Assembly (NCBI GenBank): GCA_030063045.1
Contig: JAQSEB010000082.1
Location: 2,170,001-2,234,000 of the forward strand
Reading direction: 5' to 3'
Length of the DNA stretch: 64,000 nt
From: Pratylenchus scribneri
Lineage: Eukaryota > Nematoda > Chromadorea > Rhabditida > Pratylenchidae
Shown: positions 47,639-58,550 of the stretch, in pieces
How the letters are laid out: every line of letters starts with the position of its first letter
How positions within the stretch are numbered: the stretch's first letter is position 1
Program-made: the position numbers and the translations under genes
The notes under the pieces: generated by a model
The model's input: the letters and a program-made list of their open reading frames with translations, nothing else
Told to the model about the DNA's origin: nothing
The model's database searches: none

Positions 47639-49115
47639 ATGGGACGAAAAAGGAATAACAAATTATGCGCAGTTTGTGAATCACCAAAGGCCATTTCCCA
47701 ATTCGGGGGAATGGCTTGTCGAGCATGCGGGGCATTCTTTCGGTTTGTTGATATAGGCCATAATATTTCACTTGCATCATTTAATAATGAATTATTTAAA
47801 ACTCATTCCGACGGTTATTATAGACGTCTTGTTTTGAACAATCGTAAATACCATTACCAATGCGATTGTGATGTGCGATTGCAGGGAACAGTGGAAAGTT
47901 CATCGGCCAGAAAATTGCGAATTTCCAATTGTCGTGGATGTCGAATGCGTGGATGCCTTGGGGCCGGGATGAAAGAAGAACGTTGGAATAAATTTGAATT
48001 AAATATTAAAATTTAATTTTAAGTTGTCAAAAAAAGTGTAGAAAGACAAATGATAAAAATGAAAAATACTGGTTAATTTAATATTTTTTTAAATTAATTT
48101 ATAAAAATTAAAATTAATAGAAAATGCAAAAGGTATTATCTTCCTAAAAAATTTATTGGACATTGAAGAGAAAGCCAATCATGTTTTCCTGAATGTTATT
48201 GGTTTTCCGAACAGTTTTGTTGACCATTTCGACTCATTCGAAAAATTGATTCAAAGTAAAGATAGTTTATTGGCTCATGCAGATTTCTATAAGGTTGATC
48301 AATCAATAATTTTATTATTATTAATCATTTATTTTTAGAATCGACCAAGTAAATTTTTTGACGTGCAAAAATTTGAAGAAAATCTCGTGAAAAAAGTTTT
48401 TCATATGGAACCAATCAGCCTAACCAAAACATTGCTAATAACAATTGATATTGCAAAAATATTGCCAGCATTTTCTCGACTAAATCTGAATGATCAGGCA
48501 TGCATTACAATTTTATAATAAAAAGGATTAAAAATAAACGGATAATTAATTTAAAAAAATTTAAAGTTGGTCGCTGTAAGCAATTTTGCACAGGCAGCTA
48601 GCTTTTTAATTGGCCGCTTTTATTCAATGAAATTAAATTCTGAGACGGATTTAATGGAAATTATCGATTATCCTTTTGTTAAATTATATGCTCTGTCAAA
48701 TTCCCAGGAACCTGTGTACGATTTTTTTATTTATTAAATCATATAAAAATATTTTAGAATTAAAAATTTAGCGGAAGCTATTTTCGGTTCTCCAATGAAA
48801 AATTTTTTGCAAATTAATCCAAGCCGAGAAGAATTTGTTTTAATGTTGGCATTATTGTTCACAAATTCAGGTAAAATATTTAAATTTTTTATAAAAATAA
48901 ATTTTATTTTTTAAGCAATTTCATCCCTTTCTAAACATGGACAGGGGATAATGAATGAGGAGACAGAAAAATGTGCAAAAATATTGCTTCGATTTCAACA
49001 ACAGAAATTTGGGGAACAAAAGGGCGCACTTCGATTTTCGGAATGCCTTCAATTGTTTTGGAACACAACACGGCCCAAAAGCATAAAGAATTACTTGTTT
49101 ACATTGATACAGTAA
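47639..49115 (+). pseudogene. Nuclear hormone receptor, copy D, frameshifted C-terminus
   Basis: Exons 47639-47742, 47824-47981, 48024-48071, 48121-48293, 48339-48497, 48567-48715, 48758-48870 and 48916-49115 follow NHR-C closely: CAVC, CRACGAFFR, CRGCRMRGCLGAGM, LPAFSRLNLNDQ, EIIDYPFVKLY, REEFVLMLALLF. In the last exon about 4 nt are missing near 49,066 relative to NHR-A and NHR-C (after the region encoding LQLFWN). The frame then shifts and stops at 49,113, losing the conserved YIDTVSEQG..ILRPL end (still visible to 49,174 in another frame), where the activation helix should be. Either a pseudogene or a receptor without activation function; 367 codons remain open. Intron 1 is 81 nt and stop-free as in NHR-C; intron 5 is GC-AG. 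Confidence 0.8.
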
Positions 49116-49336
49116 GTGAGCAAGGAAGTTTTTCAGCAGTGATGCCAAAAATATTGCGTCCATTGATGATGTAAATAAAATTAAAATGCTGATTAAAATG
49201 TTCTAGTCTCATTAAATTATTTATTTTTATTATTTATATTTTTATTTACAATGTTATAAAATTAAATTTGTCGAAAAATTTATTTTTCAAAAAAATATAA
49301 TTTAATAATTCATTAATAGAAAATTTAATCTCTTGA

Positions 49337-50860
49337 TTAAATGATTGAAAATACGAAACTCAGCCAATTGCTAATTTCCCTTCGCTTTTGTGTCCCATTC
49401 TCTTTTCGTAATTCATTTGACTCTTCCTCGTTTCTGCTTGACTTTTCCTCCCCCAATCCATCTGCCATTTGCGGAAATTTTCTTTGTGAAAATGCCAATT
49501 TTCGGTTAGCAAAATCAACGATAAGACATTGACGTGGAAAAATTGACAAAATCAATGAAAATTCGCTGTTAATTTGGGAATATTGATCATTAAAATCCGA
49601 AATTGCCAATAAGCATGTGCCATCCTAAATGAAAAAATTACTTATAAATTAATGCCATTCAATACAAACATCATTCGATTGGTAGGCCAAATCGTTTGCG
49701 GCAATGTCTAGAACAATTTTCCCATTTCCTTGCTCATTTTCCTCTTCTCCTACATTTCCTTCAATTTCCAATCCAATTTTTTCTTCCTCATTTTTGCAGT
49801 TTTGCATTGTCCAAATCCCTGTTTCATTCCCCTCTGTTGCATTCATCCAATGGCCAATTTGTCCATTCAATTGTGCATTGGCCATAATTTGTGGATAATT
49901 CGGTGAAGGAGGGTCGGACAAAAATAGAAGAAGCATTTTTGTTTTTCCTTGAGGATATTTAATTTTATTTTTGGCGAAATTGTAGTCGTCAAATATGTTG
50001 ATGGAAAGTGAGCGGAGAGGGATGGCAAAACCGAGAATATTATTTCCATTTGATGACTGAAAAATACTTATTTAATGTTTCCTAAAAACATAAAATATTG
50101 TTTGCATTTCTTTAAAATGTAATTATTCGAATTCTGATTTTAAACTATCGTGCACTAAAATTTTTAGAAAACTATTCTGTAATTAAAATCTTTCAGGAAA
50201 ATTTAATTAAAATCTTTCCGGAAAAGAAAATTTAAATTTTTCAGGAAAATTAATTAGCAAACTCTTATTCCAAAACTTATTTTTTAATTAAATCTTTCCG
50301 AAATAAAATCTACTTTTCTAAAAAATCAAATAATTTCTACTTTTCTTTTATTTCTGCACGTTTTTTAAAATGCAACATTTTTCATTTAAATACGATGGCA
50401 CCGAAAAATTTGCTTAATATTTTCAAGCTAAAATACTCATTAATTTATTTATTTATTACTTGCTGCTTTAAAATTGGTGTGAATGGATGCCACAATTGAT
50501 CGACAATGTTTTCCTCAACGCAATTTTGATCATCCCTCCCCATTAGAGCATGCATTTCCCATTCCATTAAAGTTGTGCATTCATCAGCCAATGAACAATT
50601 AATTCGATAGATTCGATCCATGTAAAAAGTCATGAATCTTTATTTTGAAGAAAATAATCCATTGCGTCGGAATGGCGAAATTACCTTTGATTATATGGCC
50701 GGTTAGAAGATTTTTTGACAAACATTTGTCTCCAATCAGCATTTAAATCTTCTCCTTCAAATGTGGATGTCCCAAATTGAAGTGATTTTGTATGGGCATT
50801 GAATTGAATATTGAAGAAAAGAGAAAATAATAGAGGAATAATTTGCAAAATAAAGTTCAT
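49337..50860 (-). CDS. Secreted aspartic-protease-like protein, catalytic motifs not found
   Basis: Four exons (50860-50685, 50637-50460, 50056-49670, 49624-49337) join to 342 aa. The first has a signal peptide (FILQIIPLLFSLFFNIQF). The C-terminal half resembles the second lobe of pepsin-like A1 proteases: NILGFAIPLRSLS, a GIWTM strand, KIVLDIAANDLAY at the place of the second DTG motif, DGTCLLAI and finally PRQCLIVDFANRKLAF, which matches the conserved FDxxNxRIGFA-type end. The second motif reads D-I-A-A rather than D-T/S-G. No first-lobe DTG is visible, and the region before it is too short for a full N-lobe. An inactive relative or a degraded gene is likely. A basic and acidic 45-residue tail follows. 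Family assignment is by pattern only. Confidence 0.6.
50165..50310 (-). repeat. Decayed 24-bp repeat units
   Basis: A few units resembling the TTCCGGAA array (AATCTTTCCGGAAAAG, ATTTTTCAGGAAAATTAA) lie in intron 2 of the aspartic-protease-like gene, downstream of NHR-D and in the orientation seen after NHR-C. Confidence 0.6.
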
Positions 50861-51186
50861 TTTTATTTTTAGTAGAATAGTTAAAAATAAAGGCTTTTGG
50901 GGAGGAAAATATTAAGGGAGATAAGCAAAATGAACGAAGAAGGTGGCCATCACTTTCTCGTGATGATGACATTAGATGATGATTTGATGATGCCCCCTAA
51001 TGATGGAATATTTTTTTGTTTATTGTGTTTACAAATACCATTATGGTCATTTTATTGTTCCAACAATAAATAAGTATTTTGGTTATTTTAGAATATAAAT
51101 TAATGGAAAATTCTTAAAAAATTTTAGTAAAAGTATTAAAGAAAATTAAAAAGATATATATGTTTTGGCACATTTCGGAATTCGGA

Positions 51187-51232
51187 AATTGACCAATTCC
51201 GGATTTGCTTTTGAAGATATGTTTTAAATTTA
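51187..51232 (-). repeat. Short dispersed repeat, inverse copy of 26,790-26,835
   Basis: Reads AAACATATCTTCAAAAG then CAAATCCGGAATTGG on the minus strand. It directly abuts the minisatellite that follows. Confidence 0.55.
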
Positions 51233-51762
51233 TGTTTTCCCAAACATTGTTTTTGTTTTCCCAATCCCAAACATTGTTTTTTTTTCCCAAACATTGTTTT
51301 TGTTTTCCAAATCCCAAACATTGTTTTCCCAAACATTGCTTTGTTTTTCTTTCCCAAACATTGTTTTGTTTTTGTTTCCCCAAATATTGCTTTGTATTTG
51401 TTTTCCCAAACATTGCTTTGTTTTTCTTTCCCAAACATTGTTTTGTTTTTGTTTCCCCAAATATTGCTTTGTATTTGTTTTCCCAAACATTGCTTTGTTT
51501 TTGTTTTCCCAAACATTGCTTTGTTTTTGTTTTCCCAAACATTGCTTTGTTTTTGTTTTCCCAAACATTGCTTTGTTTTTGTTTTCCCAAACATTGCTTT
51601 GTATTTGTTTTCCCAAACATTGCTTTGTTTTTGTTTTCCCAAACATTGCTTTGTTTTTGTTTTCCCAAACATTGCTTTGTTTTTGTTTTCCCAAACATTG
51701 CTTTGTTTTTGTTTTCCCAAACATTGCTTTGTTTTTGTTTCCCAAACATTGTTTCTGTTTTC
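51233..51762 (-). repeat. 26-bp minisatellite abutting NHR-F
   Basis: About 20 units, mostly 26 bp (minus strand ATGTTTGGGAAAACAAAAAC then AAAGCA). The first 20 bp of the unit differ from the NHR-B minisatellite unit by one or two bases, so the two arrays probably share an origin. The unit has no stop codon in any frame on either strand, so all six frames are open over about 500 bp. None is credible as a gene. Confidence 0.9.
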
Positions 51763-52601
51763 CAATTTTATGAGTCGTCTTTTTTCACTTTTTCTGACAA
51801 CTTAAAATTAATAATTTTTTATTTTAACTAAAATTTACTCCAACTTTCTTCTTTCATCCCTGCCACAAGGCATCCGCGCATTCGACATCCACGACATTTG
51901 ACAATTCGCAATTTTCTGGCCGATGGAATTTCCATTTTTCCCTGCAATCTAGCCTCACAATCGCAATGATATCTACTGTTGCTCAAGACAAGACGCCTAT
52001 AAAATATTGGAAGTTAATTGTAAAGAATCCATTATTAATTAAAAGTGTAATATATATGTTACATCCAAAATCGGAAATCATCCAATTACGGAATAGGATG
52101 GAAATTTTAGCCATCCAATTTTGGAAATCTCGGCTTCTAGGTATCATCCAGACACGAGTGTAGGCTCATTCGACTCGTCATAGTCGATTTACTATTTGAA
52201 ATTTCAATTTCAGACCAATTTAGAGGCTAGGGTTAAGGTAGGGGGCATGGGTTTTAGGGGCTAATAAGGACTAGGAGTCTAAAGGAAAGTTCATATCAGT
52301 CTGAAATTGAAATTTCATATAGTAAATCGATTATGACAAGTCGAAGGACCTACTCTCGAGTCTGTACGAAGCGTAGAAGCGAGATTTCCAAAATTGGATG
52401 GCTAAAATGCCCATCCAATTTCGGAATTGGATGATTTCCGATTTTGGATGTAACATATACAACCATACAAGGGAAATATTAAAGTCAATCAACAAACCGA
52501 AAGAATGCCCTACATGCCCGACAAGTCATTCCCCCGAATTGTGAAATGGCCTTTGGTGATTCACAAACTGCGCATAATTTGTTATTCCTTTTTCGTCCCA
52601 T
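51763..52601 (-). pseudogene. Nuclear hormone receptor fragment F (DNA-binding domain only)
   Basis: Exon 1 (52601-52498) encodes MGRKRNNKLCAVCESPKAI through CRACRAFFR, exon 2 (51996-51845) encodes RRLVLSNSRYHCDCE to CRGCRMRGCLVAGMKEE, and a third piece ending near 51,763 encodes IVRKSEKRRLIKLEN. There the 26-bp minisatellite begins and no ligand-binding domain follows. Frames are open and zinc ligands kept, but G-to-R in the P-box region (CRACRAFFR) is unlike the other copies. A 0.4-kb MITE (52,053-52,459) sits in intron 1. Probably a truncated relic. Confidence 0.75.
52053..52459. mobile_element. 407-bp MITE with long arms in NHR-F intron 1
   Basis: Left arm from TATATGTTACATCC through AAATCGGAAATCATCC, ATTTTAGCCATCCAATTTTG and GAAATCTCGGCTTC. 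The right arm is its reverse complement, ending GGATGTAACATATA. The inversion continues inward (ACTATTTGAAATTTCAATTT with AAATTGAAATTTCATATAGT), giving arms of about 170 bp. The core has GGGTTAAGGTAGGGGG and TTTTAGGGGCTAA. No ORF. Confidence 0.85.
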
Positions 52602-53393
52602 TTATTAATGTGTTTTTTAAATCTTTAAATTTGTTTTTTAATTTGGAATTGAGTGAAAAATTAATTTGGATAAATTAATATAGGTATTTTTGAGGCGAAT
52701 AAAATTGTTGAATGCGGAATTGAAATTGAAGGTGAATTTGCGCAAACTAAAAATTATAATTGGAAAGCTAGTTTTAAAGTGGATATGGAATTGAATAAAT
52801 ATTTGCCCAGTTGGCAATCGATGCGAAAATAACATTCTCCAAAAAATAGGGAAAAACTACATACTTTCATTTTCATTTTCATAAGTACGGGAGTCGAAAT
52901 GTAAGTACAAATCTTACAAAATAAGTACGAATCGGAACCCTGGCTTTAAACGTTCTTTTTTGGGGTAGTAAACGCTTTGAACAATATTCCCTTTGAATAG
53001 TAGTCCCTTTGTATAGGCATAGGCAACAGCAGACCATTTGCCCTTTGCTTTTCCCGTTAATAGTTTGCTCATTCTATGTAATTTATTAATGTTCTCAGAT
53101 CAACTGTGGTCATTAGAGTCGTTAATTTTATGTAAATTCTAATTGATGGATTTGTTTTAAATTTTTTCGAAAAAAATTTATATTCATTTTCCCTTTCTAA
53201 TATTTATAAGTTCTGGACTTATAAAAAATAAAATACACTAAATACATAAAAATTTTATTCACAAAAAAAAAACAATAAATTTCACAATCATAACACATAT
53301 TTATTTAACATTGTTATGACATAATGAAGCTTGGGAAGATTAAATGGCTATGACATACTTAAATTAAATACAAAAAATTCATTTTTCATAAAT
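52602..53393. other. Intergenic NHR-F to NHR-E
   Basis: Contains at 53,030-53,135 a short copy of the NHR upstream module (CCATTTGCCC, GCTTTTCCC, GATCAACTGT) belonging to NHR-F. The rest is AT-rich. No gene seen. Confidence 0.5.
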
Positions 53394-54982
53394 TTAAACG
53401 ACCAAATGGGCCAATATCTTTGGCATAATTTTATCAAAACGTCCTTGCTCATAAACGCTATCCATGTAGACAATCAATTCACGATGCTTTTGAACTGAAC
53501 TAATTGCATTCCAAAGCAATTGAAGGCATTCCGAAAATCGAAGTGCGCCCTTTTGATCACCAAATTTCTGTTGTTGGAATCGAAGCAATATTTTTGTGTA
53601 TATTTCAGTCTCTGCATTCATAATCCCTTGGCCATATTTTGAAAGAGATGGGGTTGCTTAATTTTATTATTAATATTTGTAATAAATAAAAATGTTTCTT
53701 TTATTCGTACTTGAATTTGTAAACAACAATGCTAAAATGAGAACAAATTCTTCTTTACTTGGGCCAATTTGGCGAAAATGCTTCATTGGCAAATCAAAGA
53801 CGGCTTCAGCCAAATTTTTAATCCTTGAAATAATTTCGTTATCTTTTTTGATATTTAATTCAAAACTAACACTGGCTCTTTGCAATTTGTAAAGTTTGTG
53901 AACAATTTGACAACCGGATAATCAATAATTTCTATGACATCCGTTTCGGCATTAATCATCAATGAATTGAAGCGGCCAATTAAAATTGAACTTGCCGTTG
54001 CAAAACCGCCAACCGAAATCATCTTTAATAAATTTATTGGATATATTTGGAAATACAATTTCAGATTCAATTGTATTCGAATTGAATTAATTTTTGTTTA
54101 AAATTTCTCATAATAAAATTCCGTCATAATCCATTTTACAAATAAATTTATTAAAAATGCCTGATCGCTAAGATTTAGCCGAGAAAATGCCGGCAATGTT
54201 TTTGCAATATCAATGGACAAAAGTAAAAGTTTTATGAGGCTATGTGGCTCTTGACTGAATAAACCACATTTCGAGACATTCTCTTCGAATGCTGCCTTGT
54301 CAAAATATTCAATTGGGCGATTCTAAAATAAAATTAATAAAATGTAATTGGCAAAAAATACTTTATAATATTCGGAATGAGCCAACAAATTATCATTACT
54401 TTGAATTAATTGTTCAAATGTTTCGAATTGTTCAAGAAAAAGGTTGCCTAAACCTCTGACATTCAATAAAATAGTAAAGGCTTTCTCTTGAATATCCAAT
54501 AATTGTTTGATGAAATTATGGTTTTGGACATCTTCTAAATTATTTTAGGAAATTAATTATAAATTAATTCCCATAAAATTGCCTATATCAATTTGTTGTG
54601 GTTCCATTTTGACAACAATATCATTATTTGTATACTTTTTAAGCGCTAAAAAATTAACAATTTTTTTTGAAATTTATTCAAACATTCTATTTTCATTCCT
54701 GCCCCAAGGCATCTCCGCATTCGACATCCACGACAATTCGAAATTCGCTGCTTTCTGGCAATTTCAGTTTCCACTTTTCCTCGCAATCTCACATCACAAT
54801 CACAATAATATTGACGATTACTCGCAATCAAGCGTCTTTGAAAATATATGAAATTTTTAAAACATTCTATGTTCAAACCGAAAGAAAGCCCCGCATGCCC
54901 GACAAGTCATTGCCCCAAATTGGGAAATGGCATTTGGTGATTCACAAACTGCGCATAATTTGTTGTTACTTTTTCGTCCCAT
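53394..54982 (-). CDS. Nuclear hormone receptor, copy E
   Basis: Eight exons (54982-54879, 54835-54684, 54645-54583, 54534-54362, 54322-54161, 54022-53871, 53823-53711, 53656-53394) join to 393 aa. Very close to NHR-B: CAVC, CRACGAFFR, RRLIASNRQYYCDCD, CRGCRMRRCLGAGM, LNLSDQ-type helix, SSILIGRFNS, KEEFVLILALLF, ILAHLVV. Introns 3 (54,535-54,582) and 5 (54,023-54,160) start GC, as in NHR-B. Intron 5 is only 138 nt and lacks the minisatellite, so it shows the pre-expansion state. AATAAATTTATT occurs at both of its ends, consistent with a small insertion flanked by a target duplication. The frame is intact. Confidence 0.85.
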
Positions 54983-55780
54983 TTATTAATGTTTAATTAA
55001 ATTTATACAGAAGAAAAATTTTGAAAATGCTCAAAAATAAGAATATTAAAATATTTTTTTAATTAAGCTAATGGTAGAATGGATTTGTTTATAAGTATAA
55101 TTTTGTAAAATTGTATTGAGGGGAGTAAATATGCGCGGATTTGGACTAAATCAATAAATATGAAATTGGTTCATTTATGGTTAGAAAAAGGGCAATGAGA
55201 ACCATTCTCGATGAGTAGAATGATGTTAGAGAGAGCAAACGTAACGAAAACCTTTCATAAAGCTGTCTCAACAGGAAAGATTCTATAAATGCTATAGAGT
55301 TTGAGCAATGAAAAGCAAAACTACTATAGCCGATGTGGAAAAAAGAGAAGATTTTGTGAAATAATTAAGGGCTAAAAACACTCAACATTTATCCATTTTT
55401 ATTTTTTTAAAATATATTTTTAATTTCAAATTTTTCGATTATGATTAAAAAAATATTTAAAAAATTATAAAAGGATTATTATTTATCTTTATTTTATATA
55501 TATTCCTACTTTTTGGCTAAAATTAATTCCAACTCTAATTCATTTAAATAATGCAAATATAAAATGACTAATAAGAAAAAAATTAATTAAGACAATAATA
55601 ACGATTGGAAGGAGAAATTCTTATAGCCAAAATTGGGTGCAAAATAAGTAAAATAGTGCAGTCAATTTTTATCTCGTAATAAATATTATGAGAATTGAGA
55701 GTTGAATTTATTTCATTTAAATTTCCAATTTAATCATCCTTTTATATGACAATATTTCAAATATATTCAATGTTAGATTT
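54983..55780. other. Intergenic, upstream of NHR-E and downstream of srt
   Basis: 55,210-55,380 is the inverse copy of about 38,930-39,110 (TTAGAGAGAGCAAACG, GGAAAGATTC, GAAATAATTAAGGG). The rest is AT-rich and without supported genes. Confidence 0.55.
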
Positions 55781-57092
55781 TCATTGTACTTCTTTAATAA
55801 TGTTCCCTTCAATAGCATAAATATTTGCATCGCGCAATTCATTGTGAATATTGTTGTTGGCCATTGTGGCGGCAATTCTACTTCGGGAATGTAGAGGAGG
55901 ATGGCTACCCGAAATTGGATGGATCGAAGAGACAGTTTTGCCCATTGCTCGATAGAACATTCCGCGCACATCCTTTTGTATTGATTTATTCATTGTCAAA
56001 TAGATGACAGGTGGAATGCCTGGAAATTACAAAAAATTAAAATAAATTTATAACTGACCATGGGCATTCATCCAGCAGAATTGGCCAAGAACAATGATGG
56101 CTTCACTGATGTGAAAATATTGCATATAAACATAGACGGAGGCGGCAATCGCATTGATGACGCTGATCAGAAAAACTTGAAAGAAAATCTGCAAAATAGA
56201 AATATTATTTTAATTATCTAATTTTTTTATGATTGACCATTTTCTGTGAGAAACTATGCTGGCGACCGCTTGCTTGACGTCTTCCAACTGATTTGAACAT
56301 TAAAATAATACAAAATGTGGCATAACTGATTGCCAAAATAGTCAAAAGCACATTATTATGAATTGTATGCTCAATGTTTTCATACTAAAAATATTAAATA
56401 TTAATAATAAATTATTTAATAAATTACAATTCCTTTGGGGTCATCAATGTAGCCAACATGTGGATTGAAAAACCATGAAAAATAGATGCCAGTGAAAATG
56501 ACCGGTTTTGTGAAAAATATATAATACAGGCCATAAAGGGTTGGCACTCCAAGCCAAATCCACAATTTATTATTGCCAAACATTTTATTGGCCAATTCAT
56601 TTGACCAAAGTTCAATGCATCTATTCAGGGCCAAAACCACTTCAATGGATGATTCTGCACACCAACATCCTTTAATATAAATTAGATTAGTCAAATTTGA
56701 CCAAAAACCAAGTCCCCATGCGCCCAAAATGTAAATCATTCGAGGTGATGAGCAATAGACGGCTCCAATGTAGCCCAAATAGCCGGTCATCCATCCATTT
56801 ACAATCAATGTGAGCATATCGATTATTCCAATGTAGAACATTATTTTATAGCAATGACTATTTTTGGTGTGTTTCCACATTGAGATCATGCAGGGCACAT
56901 AAAGCACCTTAAATTTATTTATTTGGACATTTATTTAATGGGGGAATTTGCCTGATAAATTGTGGTCAATGTGATGAATCCAATTCCCAGCCATTTATGT
57001 TGTCTTTGCTCCAATGGAATTGACTCCAAATTGTAGGAACTGCAATTGTAAAGCCGCTCAAATTCATTCGGTTCAAAAAGGAGAAGTTCCAT
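55781..57092 (-). CDS. Serpentine receptor class T (srt) chemoreceptor
   Basis: Five exons (57092-56952, 56907-56428, 56384-56238, 56188-56059, 56019-55781) join to 378 aa. The extracellular N-terminus contains YNCS. Then come TM1 ([20 protein letters not shown]), [14 protein letters not shown] in TM2, [23 protein letters not shown] after TM3, [20 protein letters not shown] in and after TM4, later helices [18 protein letters not shown] and [18 protein letters not shown], and [19 protein letters not shown] as TM7. These are hallmarks of the Srt family of nematode chemoreceptors. Intron 1 (56,908-56,951) is GC-AG after TATCAG and has no usable GT. The C-tail is polar. It is a single intact gene beside NHR-E, transcribed in the same direction. 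Confidence 0.9.
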
Positions 57093-58550
57093 TTATTGTG
57101 GACAATTTTATGAATTTTTTACGGAGTGAGAATGATTTATAAAGGGGAGGTGGATTTGATTGCAAATCTAAAATGGCAAAATATATTTATGGTATTGTAC
57201 AAAAGAAATTCATGGAATTGGCAAAAATGCCAATGTATATTTGTGGCCAACAATTAAAATATATAATTGTTATATATACGTTGACCACTTTTAGCTTTTG
57301 GACCAAGATAATTATGGGATTAAAACATCAAATTTCAAAGTTTCCATTTATCCGTCATTTTTAGAAATCTTTTTCATGGAATTTAAGCACTTTTAAAATA
57401 AATTATTCCCTTGAGTATGAGATGAGTGCATTTTGGCCAGACTAGAAAAGTCTAATCTAATTCCTAGTAAAAAAAGTCATTGTGAATTGATATTAATATT
57501 CACATGATATTTTGGAAAGTTAAATAATTATAATATTTTCGAATATATTCTCAAAACTTTAATTGAAAAATGGCACGAAAATTTAAAATGTGTACTTTAA
57601 TAAAACCCACCCAGAATTGAGTTCATTTTTTCCTAGAGCACGACTAAAATAAAAAATAAAATTTTAATCAAAAATGATGAAGAAAATGAATTTAGTTTAA
57701 GTCAATTGCCTTCTTTTATTTTGAATTTTGATGCCACAAAATTGTATTCTCGTACCTAGAATGAACAATTCAGACATAATCCTCCATGTTATTCATTTTT
57801 TCATAAAGTACAATTGAATACTCAAAATGCATGATATTTAATAAAAATGGCATTCAAAAAAGATGTTTATTTTTTTTATTGTACCGTAAGGAAATGAAAA
57901 AAGGCAATGACCATGAAAGAGGACAAGGAAATGCGCAAAGGCAAAAAGTGAGGTAAATCGCAAGAAAATCAAACAATTTAAAACCCATTTTTCTTCATTT
58001 CCTGATTGAACTTTAATTTCCCATTCCATCATATTTGCGCATTATTAATATTTAATCTTGTTTTTTCCCCCTTTTTCCCAATTATTATTTATTCTTGAAA
58101 TGAGAAAGACAAGTGCTTAAGAGAAAGAAATGTTTAATTTAATATGAAAATTGGAAAAAAAATTACCAGCAGCTGATTGAAAGTGAACATTGATAAGCAA
58201 ATGGCAATATTCATTAAATTTTGTTCATTTCGATGACATTCATTACAAATTCCAAATTAATGCTGGTGAACTTTTGTATTCAATAAATTTATCGTTATTT
58301 TAATTATGAATAAACAGTTGAAAAGATATTAATTATATTTCAAAAAAATCTAAAAAAATTTTTAATTTGATAAAACGTGCTTTTTTGAAATTTGATATGT
58401 CCAATGTCCATTTTAATTTGGAAAAAAATAATTATGGAAAAAAAATTATTTTGAATCAGCGAATTTTAATCCAGATAATTTCTTGAAGAATTAAATTAAA
58501 ATAAAATAGATTAATACAATTATAATTTAAATTTAATTTAATATAAACTT
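57093..58550. other. Intergenic srt to SLC26
   Basis: AT-rich spacer. Open frames on both strands (57,173-57,364 and 57,838-58,032) lack splice context and homology. No RNA gene or repeat array seen. Confidence 0.5.

Noticed and set aside
51114..51831. Long ORFs in all six frames (up to 211 codons)
   Set aside because: Artefact of a 26-bp tandem unit without stops on either strand. Composition is purely repeat-derived.
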